Positions 33,000 through 46,300 of a DNA stretch of 64,000 bases are shown piece by piece (position 1 is the stretch's first letter; every line of letters begins with the position of its first letter). The stretch is from the NCBI GenBank assembly GCA_002633025.1, contig NMRB01000680.1, positions 163,588 through 227,587 of the forward strand. Direction: 5' to 3'. Below the pieces are notes generated by a model. That model was given only the letters and a program-made list of their open reading frames with translations. It did no database searches and was not told the DNA's origin. The position numbers and the translations under genes were made by a program. This stretch comes from Notospermus geniculatus. Lineage: Eukaryota; Nemertea; Pilidiophora; Heteronemertea; Lineidae.

Positions 33000-35900
33000 C
33001 CTTCTGAGCGACATGCGCCTTTTAGTTTTGCTTTGATGCGTCACATTCTATTTCTATGTCTATTTCATCCTGGTCTCCCACGAAGTAAAATGGTAGAAAC
33101 GTTCTCTAATCCAAGAGACCAGTACTCCCATGATGTCTCCAGCCCCTGTTGTTGAAGGAGATGAGTGAGGAGGACTGCAAAGGTTTTCATCGAAAACCTA
33201 AGAAATATTATGGTGTTCCTCCTAGAGTCTTCGTGACAGAAACGAGTTGAGGCATCCTCTACGGCTCTATCTTGTTAGGTCTTTCTGAACACTAATGCAT
33301 GATGACAAGCCTTGATATTCTGAGGAATGCAACACTCGGGAGGCTTGGTTCCCACTGATTAGAGATGGGTAGCACTATGCGACATGGCTGATAATATCTG
33401 GTTTGGCGATAAAAACCTGCTTCTCGTCTCGGCTCCACGGAGAACCGATATTGAATTTTTCATGTAGTTTGGTGTGTACAATTTGGAGATATCTCTCCTG
33501 AACGGACAGGCAATAAAAAATGCGTAGCCACTAGCCACCTCAGTGGGGGAAAATACATAGCTGTTTTGTAACGTAAAGACTGTCACTACCAGTACTGCAC
33601 ACATGTCCCAGTTGCTTTTGAGTTCTCATCTGGCAGATGATCATCATTCCATCATGAAAGATCATCATTGGTAGCTGATTTATAAGCAGATTTGTGGGAG
33701 TGGATTTAAAATTAAGTAGGGGTGGGAGTGTAAAATGTAACTCTTCTTATTGCACTGTAATTGTCTGTAAATTATTGCATTGTGACTTGTGTTAGTGTTA
33801 CTTTTTGGTCAAGAGGAAGGCAGTGTGTTAGCCATCGGCATTTGAAATAACTTCTGGTGGTGGATGTTGTCAGTATGTCACAAATCATTTTAGAATAGAA
33901 GCAAATGAGACTCACAACATATGTAATATAATATTTTCCCTTGGTAGACAGAAAAACTGTTCCAAAATGAAATTCTCATCTCCCAGTGGAGAGGAAGGAC
34001 TCCACACCAGTTGAAATCTCCTCAGTGGTGGGCTGTGGAATCCGTCGGTTTCCTTAGCAACCTCTCCGGCTGTATTCAAATGTATTCCATATCGCAGCAT
34101 AATCTGACAGTGATCGCCTAAACTGATGAATTTCATATTGCTTAGGCATGTTAGGTGTGGTTGTGAAAATGTGTTTTGTACAAAAAACAAAATGTAATTT
34201 AACCGCACTTCCTTGTTGGGTACTTAACAATTGACGGTAAGATTTGTAATACCGTAATTGTATCTGGGCAACAAATGAAAATGGATTGTCAAGTCTTGAC
34301 ACACCTTCAAGAATTTTCCCTGTAGCATCCCTGTAGCCCACAAACCATGGTGTGTAAATCCTGTGCCATTGGCATTGTTTTGTGGACTGTGCCTTCCGGC
34401 AGAGGTGTGCCTTGTTGACTGGCGCTATAAGACCTGAAGCCATGTGATGCGAATCTCTCATTGTAGACTACACATATCCTGTGACATTCTGTCTGAAGTG
34501 AAATTCTGTTGTCCTCAGCGTCAGGTAAGACGATCCATTACATGGAGGTAGGCTGCAGGTATGGCTCTGCATGGGGCAGCCACAGGGGTCTGGGGGTTTA
34601 TCAGTTGAATGCAAGGGCCAAAAATCAGAGAAACAGCCCCTTTTCACTCTTTTACTACAATAAGTCAGGGCAGATGGTTTGCTTTGGGTCAAGTCAATAT
34701 TACATTCATTTTCTCTTGATCAATTATTCAAAGCATGCCTTCTTGTGTCTGGAGTCTCCCACTCATATTGTTATTACCAAACCTCAATGTTCGAGTCGAG
34801 TGTGGCTGAGATTCCCAGTGTTTTCTATTTGGCATACTTGTCAATTTTTTGGCCATGACCATGTACTGATACCCACGCCACTCAATAATGTGTCACCATC
34901 TCTTGGCATTTGCATTGTCTTGTATAGCTTCCAAACCAACTTCTGTGTACCAACCAAGTATCCCTGCTTTCTTTGTTTGAGACAAATACCTTAGTTAATT
35001 GGAAATCAATAATTGGTTGATTGATCATCTGTCAATCATGCAAGATGCTGAGTGTACAGGAGTTCTTTCTGGTAGGCCGATTGATCACGAAAGTGTAACA
35101 AAGCATGGGTTGTGTCATAATCGATTATGAGCTGATGTGGAAGTTTGCATATTGTCAGAAGCAACGGGGTACATCGTGCTCCTTTCATTTTTCTGCTGAC
35201 ATGACATGCTCAATACTGTGATTGTAATATGGGGTGTTGGATATCACATCATGTATTGTAAGAACGAACTGTGATAGAAATGGATTTACAACATGATGTG
35301 TGGCGGGTAGGGCCACCTCTGTAGACATAAACGAAAACGTGGGGTGAGGAGGCAGCCGTTCACTCCACCAGAGATTGTCATTGCCGCCATGCATTGGTGA
35401 GGTGATCAAATTCCACTGCCAATCACTTTGCACCCAATTGTTACGTTACTGATAGGTTTTGCAGTGATCTTTGACCACTAAATATCGTAAATCAGTCGTA
35501 ACAACGGACATCCAACTGAGCGGTGTTCCAGATTATCATTTAAAAATTCTCAAAAATAATATTGGCACTCTTTCCATTGTTGTTTTCATTAACGTTCTTG
35601 ATGAAATAAGTTGTGGTTTGTTGGTGTTCGAAAGGAGCCACTGAGTGCATGGTACGGTTGAGCTTTGAGAATATGGCAGATGATACGGGTCCTGGGGTGA
35701 ACAGCTTTACCCATTGCTGCATCTAGGGATGGTCAACGTACCCCGTGTCTGTTGTAGATGATCAAGCAATCTGAGACGTCCATGGCGGACATGATGAAAA
35801 GTGTGAAGATGAAAATCTTGCTTGGCCTCGCGTGTCTTCCAAGCGAACAGATGTTAGTCATCGCAAGGGAACGCGTCAAAAGTTAACGGATAATTGAGTT

Positions 35901-38640
35901 GTTGTCCAGGGTTACCAATGGAATTCACTCGCTGAGCATTATGGGAAATAGTGTTAAAATGTATTGGTGACGTTCCCTTGGTTAATCATACCGTAAAGCG
36001 CTGTACCTGAGTGTGATGTGGACACAGTCATGACACATCAAGGTCTACAGTGCTATGTACTAATCCATTTAGATTGGTAAGGTTTATTGTTAGTCAATAA
36101 ACAGCTACAGTTCTGACTGCTGCTTGGATAATTGATTTCAGTCAGTGGACAGGACAAGCTTACCACTATAATTCATGACTGAATCGTGGCTGATTGGAAA
36201 GTTTCCCATACAAATTAATAATCATATCAGAGCCTACTGTTTTTGCGATTCAGACTAACCAGCATTCCTTATGAACTGTAGAATACCAAAGTATGCATGG
36301 CGAGGAATATATTTTCAGAACCTTTATCGACGATATCTTGAAATTCCTCCATTGCTTGTTCTTTCACCATTGTCTAGATTCCTATGCTTGAAACTCTATA
36401 GATTAATATGCTTGTTGATCTAAACCAAGTTGTATTCCTGCATTGCCTTATTACTTAGCTCTGGTAAAATAGGCCTAAGCCAATAGAGTACTCAGGAACG
36501 AACCCTTTTGTCTGTGTTCATTCTACAATGTATGAAACAAAGCAGACAACACAGAGGAGATTTGGCTGTGGGTTTTAAATTCCTCATACATGCCATAGTG
36601 TTCCCTGACACATTCCAGTATATAATCTTTTCAAGGCATTGCAAAGGACTGAACCCAAGATTAGCACAAAATTGACACACAAAATGATAATAAGCAAGAA
36701 GTCAATCTCCAGAATTCACGAATTTTCGACCCCAACCGGGGTCTTTTTCAAGTGGAACTTTACAATTTGAAACTCTAGAATAGACTCTGTCTATTCTAGA
36801 GTTTCAGATTGTAAAGTTCCACTTGCAAAGGACTGAACTGTGACAAATTAGAGAATACTCTTCCCTGAAGGCTTGCCAAGTACTCTCTTGTCATTGCCAC
36901 TCGTTTGCCATTTTGACACCCCCCCCCCAAAAAAACCTTGAGGCTGACAAGATCATATTGGAAGCAAAAGTCTTCAATTCAAGGACCCGCCGCCCAAAAA
37001 CCTTGAGGCTGACAAGATCCTTGAAGATTTGCTTCCAACCCTGAGCAAAACGAGGAAATCTATGGGTGTGACTCCGGTTGCTCATCATCTCATCAATCAG
37101 CTGAACATACCAAGGCCATCCCTAAATGACATGCTGCTCTCTCTTTGTGGAGGCAGAGACCGGGAGGAGGGTCATGTCTGGTGCAAGCTTCCGTCACTTC
37201 ACGAGTAGCTCGTGGAGGAATCGTTGATCATGAACATGTCGTCTTCAAGGCCAGCTTTATAAGCAAGTGTCATTAGGTCCATTAGATTCAGAGAGTTTGG
37301 GCGTGATGCTAAGCTTAACTTTGGTGAACCCATTTACTTAAAAGATCAGTCAGTAAAGTAATTTCAGACAGTTCTGGTTGAAAGCTTTTGCATTCTTTTA
37401 AGGGACTCCCGGAGTTTGCTAGCGATGGTAATTTAAAAGATAAGACTCTTGGATATGATTGAAATCCCTCACGATGGCTTGCATTTAAAGGAGCTTCTCA
37501 GTCCTGAATTCATATGAACTGTCATCCTCCAAGGCCGTTGGAACAGATCTTGTTAAAGATCCGCACAATGGAATATCTTTTATGGCAACATCTAATTCCT
37601 TTCAAGTCACCTCAGCATCCCTGCTGAAAAGGCCCAGTTCCAACCTGTCCAGAAGCTTGTTGTAAATGATCCAACAATAAGAATAAATGTCAATGGGATT
37701 GGATGTGCAGGCAAGGCTTTTGCTAAAACACTGTGCACTATAGTTGGTGCTGTAAAGAATTGTCTGTTTTCGCAGCATTGAGCAGTGATCTTCTTTTCAG
37801 TATCACCACATCTTATCTGTTCTTGCCTTTAATTGATAATCTTACCATCTCTCAGAAGTAATGAAAAATGCACCTCGCAGGGCCTAAGCAGATTGTGTCA
37901 ACATGTAAAAGAACTCTGTGATGCTGGAAATGCTTCTTTTGTCATTACATGGCCTTCTTTTGTATGGCTGCTATTGCTTCTATCTCGCTCAGCCTAAGTA
38001 TCTCATCACCAATGGTTGGTAGGGATTAGCAGAGTGTGAAAGGAGGGTTCGGAAGAAGCTTTTAGGTGATGGAGATTGATTTGCACACAAAGGAGCATGT
38101 GTTCCTCATGCTGATTCAATCCGTCAAGGTATTCAATGAAGATGTGTCAAGGTCGGGGATCAAGTCAAGGATATGTTTTCGTAGGATCTTTGTGCATGGA
38201 ATACGCAGTCGTCTTGTCTAATCTTTGCATGGCGTATGGATGATGGCATCCAATCTAGTTGCGCCACATCCTCTGCAGATCCTGTGCCAAGACCGATTGG
38301 CCCCACTGGCGACATATCAGATTCTGATATAGATTTGTCTGTGTCAATAACTCGTGACTTCTTCTATGATGGACGAATGTCCAGAATCCGATGAGTTACA
38401 TGAATAATGACCTGACAATTGTGCCTTTCTTGTGCATAACCATAACGCACCCTCACTCGCTTTCCGATCCCTAAAGCCAATTTGCTACATCCATAACTCA
38501 AAACTGTTCGTCCCATTCAGCTTAATCAGTCGCCAGCCAAGGCTGAAGGTTGTGCCATGGCCATATTTCATTCTTTTAGATGCAGTCATATTGGAGATCT
38601 GATCTGTCGGCTTGTTAACCTTCACAGTTAAAAAAGGAGT
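33000..38640. other. Gene desert, nothing recognised
   Basis: No frame has coding character or homology I recognise, apart from the stem-loop repeat at 36.7 kb. A small ATG frame (35758-35886, 42 codons) directly follows an acceptor-like TGTCTGTTGTAG and is listed only as weak. Confidence 0.5.
36710..36825 (-). repeat. Stem-loop repeat, copy B, with a 77-bp near-perfect palindrome
   Basis: On the minus strand the hairpin GACCCCGGTTGGGGTC is followed by GAAAATTCG. The adjoining 36749-36825 is a near-perfect inverted repeat (CAAGTGGAACTTTACAAT to its complement) whose arms also occur in copies A and C. Confidence 0.75.
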
Positions 38641-38790
38641 GTTAAGACAACACTGAAAATGGGTGTTACTGTAACACCGATTATGAGTGTCCATTACCAC
38701 CCAACACCAATTTTGGGTGTTATGTATCTAACACTGTATAGTAGTGTTAAGTTTCTAACACTGTATAGTAGTGTTAAGTTAACACCCAAA
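38640..38790. repeat. AACACT/AGTGTT-rich repeat with 2 x 27-bp tandem unit
   Basis: Many TAACAC and GTGTTA words in both orientations, with the 27-bp unit TCTAACACTGTATAGTAGTG plus TTAAGTT repeated twice (about 38727-38780). The pattern recalls ends of CACTG-type DNA transposons. Confidence 0.6.
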
Positions 38791-38900
38791 TGCAAAAAAT
38801 ATTTTTTAAAAACATGCTGAAAACGTGTTTTTTCCCACAACACCGTCGAAAAAAAGGGTTTTAAACGTCCATTTCGGAAAAATAAAAGAAAGAAAAAAAT

Positions 38901-38967
38901 GTGCAGGTGGTCGGGTTTGAACCCGGGACCCTCTGCACCGCAAGCCTCTTCCAGATCCACTACACCA
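38901..38967 (-). mobile_element. tRNA-derived SINE head, cut by gap
   Basis: On the minus strand TGGTGTAGTGGAT (A-box) and GGTTCAAACCC (B-box, 38913-38923) are spaced as in a tRNA. The 5' end is lost in the N gap, and the T stem is imperfect, so a functional tRNA is unlikely. Confidence 0.65.
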
Positions 38968-39196
38968 NNNNNNNNNNNNNNNNNNNNNNNNNNNNNNNNN
39001 NNNNNNNNNNNNNNNNNNNNNNNNNNNNNNNNNNNNNNNNNNNNNNNNNNNNNNNNNNNNNNNNNNNNNNNNNNNNNNNNNNNNNNNNNNNNNNNNNNNN
39101 NNNNNNNNNNNNNNNNNNNNNNNNNNNNNNNNNNNNNNNNNNNNNNNNNNNNNNNNNNNNNNNNNNNNNNNNNNNNNNNNNNNNNNNNNNNNNNNN
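38968..39196. other. Assembly gap (229 N)
   Basis: A run of N beside a SINE and a low-complexity repeat, which probably caused it. Confidence 0.99.
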
Positions 39197-42100
39197 AAAG
39201 TTTTATTGTGTTTTACATCCTTTTATAGAAGCCAGACCTGTTGGATCCACTTTGAAGCCCTACATGTACACATTTTAGTTTGCGTGTTTTATATTCTAAG
39301 TTTTTATGCTGCTAAAAAACTGTTCAGTAATGTTATTTTTGATAAATGAAGATTTATTTTGAATTTAACTGCATTTTTATTTCAGTCTTTACCATAATGT
39401 CTCTTCCGTCATCCTCAACAAGCATGGTCTTTACTGTTATGTCTTTACCGTCAACTACATAATGGTAACTAGTATGAGGTTAACGGTAAAGACGCAACAC
39501 CCAAACTTCAGATACCATTTTTTTAAAAACTTCTCAGAATCTAGCGTTGCTGGTTCAGTATCAGCCTTTGTAGATCCTATGTGTACTTTACTGGCCTTCC
39601 TGGATACAAATTGGGTAAAAAAAAATTGAATTGTGTCTTTACCGTAGTTTGTACATTTTCCTGAAAATGGCCCGGCTACAGCTTGAACGATACGGTGGGA
39701 AATTTAAAGGAAGCAGCAGGAAATTACTTATCTCAATCCAGAAAAGGCATGTCTTGTGACAGAAAATGTGCTGCCCATGTTGAAACTGACATAAGAGAAG
39801 TGGTTTCTTGACCGACATAACTGAGCATGAAAAGCATGGGTCAAAAGTAAAGTAACACAAGGGGGTATAACAAGGCAGCATGGTAAACCATGAAGGTCTT
39901 TCCATTGAGAAACTGAAAATGCTTAGCCTTCGCCTTCTCTGAGAAATGTGTTCATGAATCCAAATGTCCTAACGTCTTAGTCAGAGACCTTCATAATTGC
40001 CGTAGTGCTCTGAGGTTGTCCAAGATGGATCGATTCCTAACTGGTGTCCCTATTATGAAGGAATGCTCGTCGTTGCTGTGTTGATTGGGGATTGGATCAT
40101 GTTCTTTCACCATCTTTAGGGGGGATTGGATCTTAACTTGCTAATTCTTTGCTGTCAAGGATGCTGACGTGGCTGAATTATTTCACGCTGGGCAGCATTC
40201 AAATTGATTATCTTTCCTGGTGAACTCACCGTGCGAGGGCGGGGAGGGCGGCTGAAGATACCCCATGCTTAGAACCAGATTAGCTCGAGCTCACTGAATG
40301 CAGTGTTCCCCCTAAACCTGGACAAGTTGAGGAGCAATACTTCATGATTTGGAAGGTTCAGATTGATCAACTTCACACACTAAACTCTCCCAGGCCAGTG
40401 ACTTTGCTTCACTGACTATGTCGTTCTCTTGGCGTAAAACTTGACATCCTGTTGGCCCCAGACATAAAATCCCAGCTCCGAGTACAATGGGGGGGGGGGG
40501 GGTAATCCTAGCCCAATCTGTTCCTATTCTTTCATGTGACTGGCTCTGGTGATGGATTTTATGAAAGTCGAATCATGGGCGATTGTCTCCATGATTGCCT
40601 AGGGGTCATGTGTGGGCCGATCAATGGATATCTTTTTTCATATTTCTTGGCTACAAAGAAGAAAAAGTGTGACTTTCTTTGTTGAATATCGTGTATCATT
40701 ATGGAGTGTTTCCTTTATCGCTCATGGACACTGGTGCCGAACATCGTCAAAAACGGGCCATCTGTGGTTTCCATGGTAATCATAAGAGGTGAGGCCAATA
40801 CGACAATGTAGTTCGGGAGGCGAGCCTGAGACGGGGAGGGCTTGGCTCCAGCAAAGAAAATGAGAATCCTGTTATGTTTGTGTCGGTAATTGGCTCTATT
40901 TCCGTCGTACACCCATAGATCTCGGGAGTAATTTCAACAGGATTGATGTCATGTCATGATTGTAACTATACTATTTTACGAGAACCAAGAAAGATCATCA
41001 CCATTTCTCAAACTGATCGCTGTGTCTTGTGATTTATGGTGGTCATTTCTTTCTGGATTATCATTCATCTACAGTTGGGTTGCGGATCAGTTGGCAATTC
41101 TGTGGAATATCTATGTCCATGTGTCTCCTATTTCATGGCAATTATCGGCTGTTGATTGGTAAGTTGTGGGTGTTGGTGGTTGGTTGTGTAAAGCCCGAAT
41201 GGGTCTTGCTTGTTTTGTGAGGAGTGAGCTGTAGTAGTAGTAGTGGTATACAATGTAACAAAAGAAATGGTGGAGTTCTCCAAGTCTGGGACTCAAAGCG
41301 TCCGAGTCAAAGCATCCCAATTAATTTCAAAACTACCCCATGGAGGATTCAAACCCTGGCAAGTTGCTGAGGTCCAACCGGGTTCATAATTGGTTGGCCT
41401 CACAGCATCCTGAGGGAATCAGTGGTTCATAGCGTTTGCTCCCTTTGTCACTGGAAGGGCTAGTACAAAGGACCTTGATTACCTCCAGGATGGGCTCATA
41501 GGGGTCCTCCCTGCTTCATACCCTTGTGCTCATGTCCCGAAGACGCCAACCTCTTGAGTGATTACAGGGAAATTCGTGGCATTTCGTTCGATTGAATTTG
41601 AATAATCTGAGGGAGCTCTTGGGACTGCCTCTACGCTGTGGTTTGTCTATCCAGAGAGTGGCTAGCCTGTGTTACTGACATTAGCCATCGTGTTATGTTA
41701 CTTGATACGTCAATATGTCAGGTAACGTTAGCTCACTTGATCTTGTTCTGTTTTATTATGCTCCATTGCTATGGTGATGATGAGGATGTGGGATGGCCAC
41801 TGGTGTTGAATACGGCAGCGGGAGGCAGGGTGTCCAGGATGGACTGCGGCGCAACCGGTGTTATGACTGGATATTTCCCGTAATAATACGTAGTTCCTCA
41901 TTATAGCAAGATTGTGTGATACCCTTATTCAAAGCTCACTCATCAATGGACCGGTATGTGGATGACCGTGATTCTGAGATTGTATGAAATATTTGGAAGA
42001 GCTGGCATGTCAGATGGACTGATTAGGAAGTGGAAAATGGCCGTCATCTCTGGGTCGATTCTTGTGTAATGGATAATGTGACTCGCTGCTTGCTTCATAT

Positions 42101-42340
42101 CATACCGTTGTAATAGAACATGTATTGGCAGTTATCCGAGGGTCCCATATGGTGGTGCCAGCGTGAGCATCCGCAAAGGGAGAAATCCTTGGTGTCAAAT
42201 GTATAAAGCGATTAATCAACCTGTGTCTACAAACAGTGTTGACTAATGAGGGATCCATGAATTATCCATGACTGGAATAAATTTTCCACATCGACAAGGC
42301 TGGGTAGTTGCGAATTCAATATTCATTGGAACCCCCAAGC
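39197..42340. other. Non-coding stretch, nothing firm
   Basis: Apart from the SINE-like repeat at 41340 and a poly-G run at about 40491-40502, I see no supported feature. A GTAAGT donor-like site at 41160 follows an open stretch, but its frames are unconvincing. Confidence 0.4.
41340..41455 (-). mobile_element. SINE-like repeat, second copy of the 5.6-kb repeat
   Basis: A minus-strand GGGTTTGAATCC (41346-41357) resembles a Pol III B-box. The flanking part matches the repeat at 5577-5665. Boundaries are uncertain. Confidence 0.45.
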
Positions 42341-42342
42341 TG

Positions 42343-42545
42343 GCAATCTACAGTGCATTGCTTGTTATGACGGCTAGTAAAATTCAGATCTGGACAGTGC
42401 CCGATCCGTAGTGGCCTATACATGTACTGTACCCCCCCCCCCCCCCCCCCNAATCTACAGTGCGTTGCTTCTGATGGCTAGAATAGAATACTGATTGATC
42501 CGTAGTGGCCGACATACAAAGCATAAGCCCCCCTCCCAGCCTGCA
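42343..42545. repeat. Diverged tandem duplication around poly-C run and N
   Basis: AATCTACAGTGCATTGCTTG with GATCCGTAGTGGCC recurs after the C run as AATCTACAGTGCGTTGCTTC with GATCCGTAGTGGCC. A single N at 42451 marks the junction, so part of this may be an assembly effect. Confidence 0.7.
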
Positions 42546-42848
42546 ATTTGCAGTATGTTGTTAGTTCTGGAAGATTCTGCAGTGTTGGTCAAAGGCAGGC
42601 TGCACCAGCTGGCATCGAAAATCCTTGTAGTCCAACATGCTTGACAGTATACTCTGAATATGGTCCATTGGGGCAAAGTCTGAAGCCCTCCCAGCGGTGG
42701 GGTGAGAGGGACTCTCAGTGGAGGTCAAACACTGGCATAGAAAGGGAGGGGCTGGAGAAAACCTTGAGTGTTTGAGGCCAGCTTGGCACATCTGAAAGCA
42801 AAACCCAGTATAGCATGAAAGGATAACGTGAGATTTCTCTCATTGCAG

Positions 42849-42925
42849 GATACGTCATGACACCGTTGGATTATTATCTTCTGAAGGACGTCCGTACGAA
42901 AAGCAGGAGCTGAGCCTCGACGATT
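42849..42925 (+). CDS. Candidate terminal coding exon of an unidentified gene
   Basis: After the acceptor CTCTCATTGCAG one frame (one base, then ATA CGT) reads IRHDTVGLLSSEGRPYEKQE, then LSLDD and a TAA. It is a polar, acidic C-terminus with good codon texture. An AATAAA at 43357-43362 would end a 3' UTR of about 0.45 kb. A GTATGTG donor also directly follows, so it could instead be an internal or UTR exon. No other exon of the gene was recognised. Confidence 0.3.
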
Positions 42926-43399
42926 AAGGTATGTGGACATTTTACTTCTGTCTCGGTTGTTTGATTCGGTGTGTTAATTTTGGCTACCGGTATGATTTCA
43001 GCCGTCGCCAACACCCATCTAGCGTCAAGCGTAGTGGAGCGAGATCAGAGGCTGGCGGTGCGAGAGCTTCACTTCGTACACCACACCTATATCATGATTC
43101 TTCACTCCGATTTGCCGTCATCGGATTGGACTTCGACCGTGTCCCTGACTCATATCATCACACGCCGTCTCTCATAGTTTTCATCCCTGATGTGTGATTG
43201 ATTCTGTAAAAAGGAATGATCTCACTGCTCAGCTATTAATTAATCATCAGCCAATTAGCTGCATGAAGTGAATGAATAGCGATCATTTAATGAGAGTGCT
43301 CTGGGTATTTCACGTTTGACTCCAACATATGATACTCGGAGACAAACTTTTGGTAAAATAAACTTGGTTGAATCCTCATTGTGATCTTATTCTTTACTT

Positions 43400-46300
43400 C
43401 CAATGAAGAGCTTTCTCAGTCTCGCTTGTCAAAATGTAATACATACTGTCAAAATGGTACAGAAGTTATACAGGTTTCCACCAGGTGTCACTAGCAGTTC
43501 CCTAGTCAAGCCATTCCTCACTACTTGCTTTGAAGGATCATTTCAGTCGTCCCTAAAAGATGGAGCCACTAATCATTGACACATTCGTGAAAAAAAGATG
43601 AGCTTCATCATTCTGCAAGGTATCAAGAGCGAAGATTTTAACACCCTGGTGATTTCTAGTGGCGTGAATCTCATGTTACAACTTGTTTTTGAAGTGTGGG
43701 AAGAAAAGGTTATCTCTGAGGATGATTTTCTTGTCTGTTTGTGCATTTTGATTACACGAATCAAAACATTTTGATAAAAAGTGATGAAAAGAAGCAGTTA
43801 TGTGGTGTACCTGGTTTAGATCTCGGTATTTCTGATCTGAAATCTACTTCTGTCTCATCACAACCTCGGGAGGACTAGACTGGTACCCGGTCTTCTGGGC
43901 AGCTTGCATTCGAAGACCGGTGAAAGCAAATGATCTACGCCGGATTCCCGGCGAGTGACGTCATTCTACAGCTCCAAGAGCAATAGACCGACACAGAGCT
44001 AAATATAGACCAGCGGGTGCCATGATGGTTTTATGCATTTGCTTGCGTCTGTCCTTGTATTTTTAATCAGGACAGTGTTCGGTCTACGGTAGGACCTGCC
44101 ATTACAAAACTGAGACTGTGGCACGGTGTACAAATATGAAGAAACTATGACCCTGTCCCTGCGTCGCACTTTCATGAATAATTTCCGAATTAGATCGATC
44201 AGAAATGAAAGATCTTGTTCCTACCCCCTGAGAGGAGTGATAATCGGTGACCTTTACTTCAAACAAGGAACCAAGTTTCACTTTCCACGCATGCTTGAAG
44301 GATCAAAATGAGCAAGCGAAAGTAATTGGATTCAAGTATGTCCAATTTGTTCTTCAATTCTGTAAATGGATTTGTCACCTGTCTTTGTATAGCTAGGGTT
44401 CTTAAGATGTGGGATTCGGTAGTCTTTGAGAAAATAATCTCATCAGCTGGAGGCGAATTTCTCAACAAACATACCCGGGAGATGCAGCTCCTGTTATCAG
44501 CAGATTGTCATTTTGTGTGGGTTTGAAATTACTCTCCTTCGCCACACCTGCCCCAGCTCATGCGGTCTACATTGCCCAGTATGGATTCCTTTACCAATAA
44601 AACAGAATAATCTCGGTGGAACCTGCTACATTGTGGGTTCGCTTACACGGTGTACAGCGTGGTGAGTCATCTTATTGATGGCCTCATCCAAGCGATGGTA
44701 GTTGGTTCAAATCCCCAGGGGCAGCGAGGACACCTGACTAGAATATACCATGAGTAAGTGTATAGTGATCTGTTTCCAGTTTATCAGGTGTGTTGTTCTA
44801 GTTAATTGTTGAGGTTGACAGGTGACCCCTGTGGTCAGGACAGGTTGCCCAGCAGTGCTGCCCTCCAGTGGTGAACAACAGTATCTTATCCATGGGCGAT
44901 AAGTGGGAACACAGTCGATTGAAGGAATAGCACTATCATGTTCATTTCAGGGAGAAAGAGTATACATGTTGTATATAAGGCTGTTCCAGTTGACCAAGCT
45001 CCCCCTATGAGTGAGGTCTGCCTATAACCATAGAAGAGCAGCTCAGAGTGTGGAACTGATGCTAGTTGGCATTCCTGTCATCAGATGTCACCCTGATCAC
45101 ACGCTGGCATGTTGGGGAGATGTGACAGCTGTTTGTAAGCCGATTCAGAGAAATTTGGCTGTGTAATTCAAGCTGTAAGAGGATGGTTGCATGTCTGCAA
45201 GCATTATTCTGGAACTTGCACCAATGCTAAACACAGTATACTGTCAGCTATCTCTTTCATTCATTGAGCATTATGAAATATTTATCTTCATAGTTGGTAT
45301 CTTTTGTTACAGATGTCAAATGTTTGTCATGTGGAGAATACGCTCTTTCTTTCTGTTAATTAAGAATTCTCACTTTCGAATACAAGTCTGAGGCTCTTTG
45401 TTTGATTCCAATGGTGAGTTCATGACTCATGATTTCAATCAAAACATGCCTACTCCTCTCAGGATGAGAACTGTATCATTTATTGACATTCAGTGTGTAA
45501 ATACAACTGGAATGATTCCTATCAAAAGAACTCAACTAATTGATGGAACATAAAGTGCCCAGTTATCAATGTTTCAGATTGAAGCAAGCTTCATGAGGAA
45601 GACAGATGCCAAATTTCCTGGCAAAAGTCTGCTGTGTAAGGTAGCATGCAGCAGGAGAAAACCTACATCTGATCGTCAAAGAGAGGCACCGGCCTCTCTG
45701 GTTGGACCAGGGGATTGGAACCTCGGCAGTCAAAGGCACCGATGTTTCTGACAAACCAGGATTTCTGGTCTAGTAATCCTGTGATAAAACTCAGCAAGAG
45801 CCCAGCCTGGCGACAAGCAACAGCAACGCGTGATCCCTTTCACTGAATTCATCCTTTTCATCCAAAAGTACCAGATGGGATCAAGATAGCACACGGTAAA
45901 TTCCCCATCATCAGCCAGTCGTGAGATCTGCCATGCTTCGTGAGATATTGGAATTCTTTCGTCTTTGTTGTCGCTAAGTGATGTTTGAGTTGAAAACACA
46001 ACCATCAATGGACCGTTTTAGTTGGCCCTTTTACCCTTTTATCATGAGGTAATCCTTGATGGGGCATTTGTCATCTTCTCACTAATGTATGGTGGTCCAG
46101 TCAATTGCCCTTCAAATTCCGTTGGTGTATTGTGTTTGTTGCATAACGATCCATTAGCACTTGATGGGGCTGGTTCCTTGTTCGGCCACAAGATGGCATC
46201 ACTGTTGTCGAGCCAGTTGAGGTGTGGACACAAATGCTTTGTTAGGGTAGTAATTGAGTCATTAGGGTTGAGTATCAATTCAGTGGCGTATAAATAAAAT

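Noticed and set aside
35758-35886. 42-codon ATG frame after an acceptor-like site
   Set aside because: No donor, homology or neighbouring exon supports it.
38901-38967. Functional tRNA gene on the minus strand
   Set aside because: The T stem does not pair properly and the 5' acceptor half is in the gap; A- and B-boxes alone fit a SINE.
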